Shown here one piece after another: positions 5,335 through 7,145 of a DNA stretch of 7,145 nt. The notes beneath the pieces are model-generated. The model made no database searches. It saw only the letters and a list, made by a program, of their open reading frames with translations, and had not been told where the DNA came from. Source of the stretch: Planctomycetota bacterium. Its GTDB lineage: Bacteria > Planctomycetota > Phycisphaerae > WQYP01. The position numbers and the translations under genes were made by a program. The number at the start of each line of letters is the position of its first letter. The first letter of the stretch is position 1. The stretch covers positions 1-7,145 of the forward strand of contig JAJXZA010000391.1 in assembly GCA_021780285.1 (NCBI GenBank), read 5' to 3'.

Positions 5335-6091
5335 TCGTTCGCCAATTCTTGATGAAATAGAATTGCCGGTGCCTCGACTGCCGGGGGCTTTTGATGGCAT
5401 GCGCATTGTGCATTTGTCTGATCTGCATCTTACCTACTGGAATAGCCGCCTTTCCGACTGGAAACTCGCTCTGACGCGGTTGAAGTGCGATGTGCTGGTT
5501 ATAACTGGTGATTTGGCCCACAGAGCATGGCTGTGGCGGCAAACACTCCCCAATGTACTGCGGTTACTTGAAGGCATAAGCCCCGAACTGGGCATTTACT
5601 TTATTTTGGGCAACCACGACTCCCCGGAGCTTGGCCCGGCGCTGACACAGTTTGGCCTGCGGCAGTTATGCAACGAAGCTGTAATCCTCAAACGCGGTGG
5701 TGAACGGCTGGCCCTGGTTGGTATCGCACAACATCGGCGCATTGATACCGACATTCCTGCTGCGCTGCGCAATGTACATGCGGATGACTGTAAAATTATG
5801 CTCCTGCATTACCCGGATTTGGTGCACGCGGCCGCAGCCGCGCGGGTGGACGTTTGTTTGGCGGGGCATACCCATGGCGGGCAGATATGCTATCCCGATG
5901 GCCGGCCGATTATCCGCCATGATTCTTTACCGCGTGAAATGTGTGCGGGTGTTAACCGGGTGGACAACACCTGGCTGGTGGTAAGCCGCGGCATGGGCAA
6001 AGCGGCGCTTCGAGTGCGGATGTTTTGCCCGCCGCAGATGATGGTGATCACCCTGGCGCGCGGGCCTGTAATTGCCTCAGCCACCGAGTAG
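5315..6091 (+). CDS. Calcineurin-like metallophosphoesterase, YaeI type
   Basis: A 258-residue binuclear metal phosphoesterase that should hydrolyse a phosphodiester or pyrophosphate bond. All family motifs are present in order: D36-x-H38 in HLSDLHL, G-D66 in ITGDLA, GNHD (N100, H101), H165 in LLHYPD, and GHTHGGQI (H185, H187). The C-terminal stretch GMGKAALRVRMFCPPQMMVITL is the usual end of YaeI-like proteins. Some relatives cleave UDP-2,3-diacylglucosamine in lipid A synthesis (LpxG), but that role cannot be assumed here. Unlike E. coli YaeI it has no N-terminal membrane segment, so it should be cytoplasmic or loosely peripheral. Start: ATG at 5315 (a second ATG follows at 5318) with a poor GAGAG upstream. 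An in-frame TTG at 5261 would add 18 residues. It is divergent from the zinc-ribbon gene, and the next gene downstream is 184 bp away. Confidence 0.92.
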   Translation: MMRSKPSRSPILDEIELPVPRLPGAFDGMRIVHLSDLHLTYWNSRLSDWKLALTRLKCDVLVITGDLAHRAWLWRQTLPNVLRLLEGISPELGIYFILGNHDSPELGPALTQFGLRQLCNEAVILKRGGERLALVGIAQHRRIDTDIPAALRNVHADDCKIMLLHYPDLVHAAAAARVDVCLAGHTHGGQICYPDGRPIIRHDSLPREMCAGVNRVDNTWLVVSRGMGKAALRVRMFCPPQMMVITLARGPVIASATE

Positions 6092-6275
6092 AAAATACCT
6101 ATTGCTGTGATTGCCAGACCTAGACGGTGGGTGGGTTTATGTACGTCGCCCACGCAGTATGTCGGCAGCCTAATGACTGGCGGCCTGCTATCTTGCGGAT
6201 ACCAAAAAGTAATTTCGTCGCAATGAGTAGAGCTGTTCACTTGCCATTATAGCCCGCCTGTGCGACCATCAAGCC

Positions 6276-6854
6276 ATGAATTTGCTCGACGGCATTCTCA
6301 ATTTTAACAAGCGGTTTGTGGCCGAAAAGGCCTACGAGCCGTTTCTTACCAACGCGCTACCGAATAAAAAGCTGCTCATTCTTACCTGCATGGACACGCG
6401 ATTGGTGGAACTGTTGCCCCGTGCCATGGATTTTCGCAATGGGGATGTAAAAATAATAAAAAACGCCGGCGCTCTGGTGACGCATCCGTTTGGAAGCGTT
6501 ATGCGAAGTATTTTGGTCGCCGTGTACAGTTTAGATGTTCACGAAATTGCGGTGGTGGGGCATCATGGCTGCGGCATGACGGGACTTTCATGCCGCGACA
6601 TTCTTGACAAGGCCCTGGCGGCAGGCGTATCGCCCGATACCATTACCATGCTTAAGCATGCCGGCATCGAACTTGAGCGATGGCTCGTCGGGTTTGATCA
6701 GGTGCAGGATGGAGTTCAACAGAGTGTCGAAATGATTCGGACGCATCCGTTGCTGCCCCAAAAGCTGCCGGTGCATGGGCTTATTATCCACCCGGAAACA
6801 GGCAAGCTGGACGTGGTTGTGGATGGCTATAAGGCCGCAGGTGGTGCCGTATAA
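6276..6854 (+). CDS. Beta-class carbonic anhydrase (small, YtiB-like)
   Basis: A 192-residue beta-carbonic anhydrase that interconverts CO2 and bicarbonate in the cytoplasm. The zinc ligands are C38 in CMDTR, then H96 and C99 in GHHGCGM. The Asp-Arg dyad (D40, R42) that positions the catalytic water is intact. NAGALVTH (63-70) is the usual substrate-pocket strand. Length and the CMDTRL/HHxCGM signature match the short subgroup that includes Bacillus YtiB rather than the longer Can/CynT enzymes. The C-terminus (HGLIIHPETGKLDVVVDGY) is the family's closing strand pair. The ATG at 6276 has no visible Shine-Dalgarno sequence. The upstream 184 bp contain an AT-rich CATTATAG about 25-30 bp before the ATG but no matching -35 box. 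There are no transporter or cyanate genes alongside, so it is probably a stand-alone housekeeping enzyme. Confidence 0.94.
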   Translation: MNLLDGILNFNKRFVAEKAYEPFLTNALPNKKLLILTCMDTRLVELLPRAMDFRNGDVKIIKNAGALVTHPFGSVMRSILVAVYSLDVHEIAVVGHHGCGMTGLSCRDILDKALAAGVSPDTITMLKHAGIELERWLVGFDQVQDGVQQSVEMIRTHPLLPQKLPVHGLIIHPETGKLDVVVDGYKAAGGAV

Positions 6855-7145
6855 AGCATAGCCCATGGTGCACATGTCGAACTGCAATAGCAACGTAAAA
6901 GCCTCGCAACTGATTGGTTGCTCGGTTATTCGCTTAAACCGCTTATTTCGCTGAAGCTGAATGCGTTGACCGGTGGGTCGCCGCGCCTGCAACTCGCATT
7001 GCCCAATGGCACGGGGTGTGGGCACGGTTGCCTCGCCGCAAAACGGCCGAGCCGGTTGCGTTGTCTCGTCCTCAAAATTCACAAAATTGTATTGGCGTAT
7101 GGCGTCGAAGGCTGCAGCGGTGCCAATTTGTTGTAAGTTGGTGTC
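6855..7145. other. Terminal stretch without a supported gene
   Basis: After the carbonic anhydrase stop there is no clear terminator. A 5-bp hairpin (GCAAC at 6906-6910, GTTGC at 6917-6921) has no T-run. A plus-strand frame at 6918-7136 has no family features. One minus-strand frame is open from the window edge at 7145 to 6588, so it reads into the carbonic anhydrase gene in antisense. Its edge-proximal part (QQIGTAAAFDAIRQYNF) could be the end of a real gene entering from the right, but nothing recognisable supports this. Confidence 0.4.

Noticed and set aside
6100..6275. Sigma-70 promoter for the carbonic anhydrase gene
   Set aside because: CATTATAG near 6245-6252 resembles a -10 box, but there is no TTGACA-like box at 16-18 bp upstream, so I did not list it.

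Overview
This is a compact bacterial chromosomal stretch of mixed, moderately GC-rich composition. It carries six protein genes I can support, plus two short non-autonomous mobile elements. Both elements are visible directly from terminal inverted repeats and target-site duplications. There are no rRNA, tRNA or CRISPR features that I can see. The organism cannot be fixed from the window. A zinc-ribbon/coiled-coil gene next to an RNase HI gene, weak or absent ribosome binding sites at several starts, a secreted GH3 glycosidase and small IS-derived relics would fit an environmental lineage such as Planctomycetota. That is a low-confidence inference.

Left block (about 1-3012, minus strand). A secreted family-3 glycoside hydrolase (661-3012) reads leftward. 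A 91-residue two-helix membrane protein (281-556) follows it after a gap of 104 bp. A 174-bp MITE-like element (107-280) sits immediately beyond that gene, and its TTA target duplication is also the small gene's stop codon. Positions 1-106 hold nothing I can assign.

Middle block (3013-4490, minus strand). A coiled-coil plus C4 zinc-ribbon protein (3735-4490) is followed by a one-domain RNase HI (3209-3658). The pair is separated by 76 bp that include a perfect 14-bp palindrome. The two genes probably form a housekeeping unit. The GH3 gene begins 196 bp further on and probably has its own promoter.

Divergent gap (4491 to about 5314). This long region holds no convincing gene. It contains a MITE-like element of the IS630 insertion type (4784-4922, in a CTAG target), two hairpins, a possible decayed transposase fragment and a doubtful 46-codon ORF that overlaps the next gene.

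Right block (plus strand). A calcineurin-like metallophosphoesterase of the YaeI type (5315-6091) is followed after 184 bp by a small beta-carbonic anhydrase (6276-6854). The last 291 bp hold no gene I can support, although one minus-strand frame stays open from the window edge deep into the carbonic anhydrase gene.

The genes do not form one pathway. They look like independent household and polysaccharide-use functions. The most notable structure is the pair of unrelated MITE-like insertions, one on each side of the GH3/RNase H/zinc-ribbon block.
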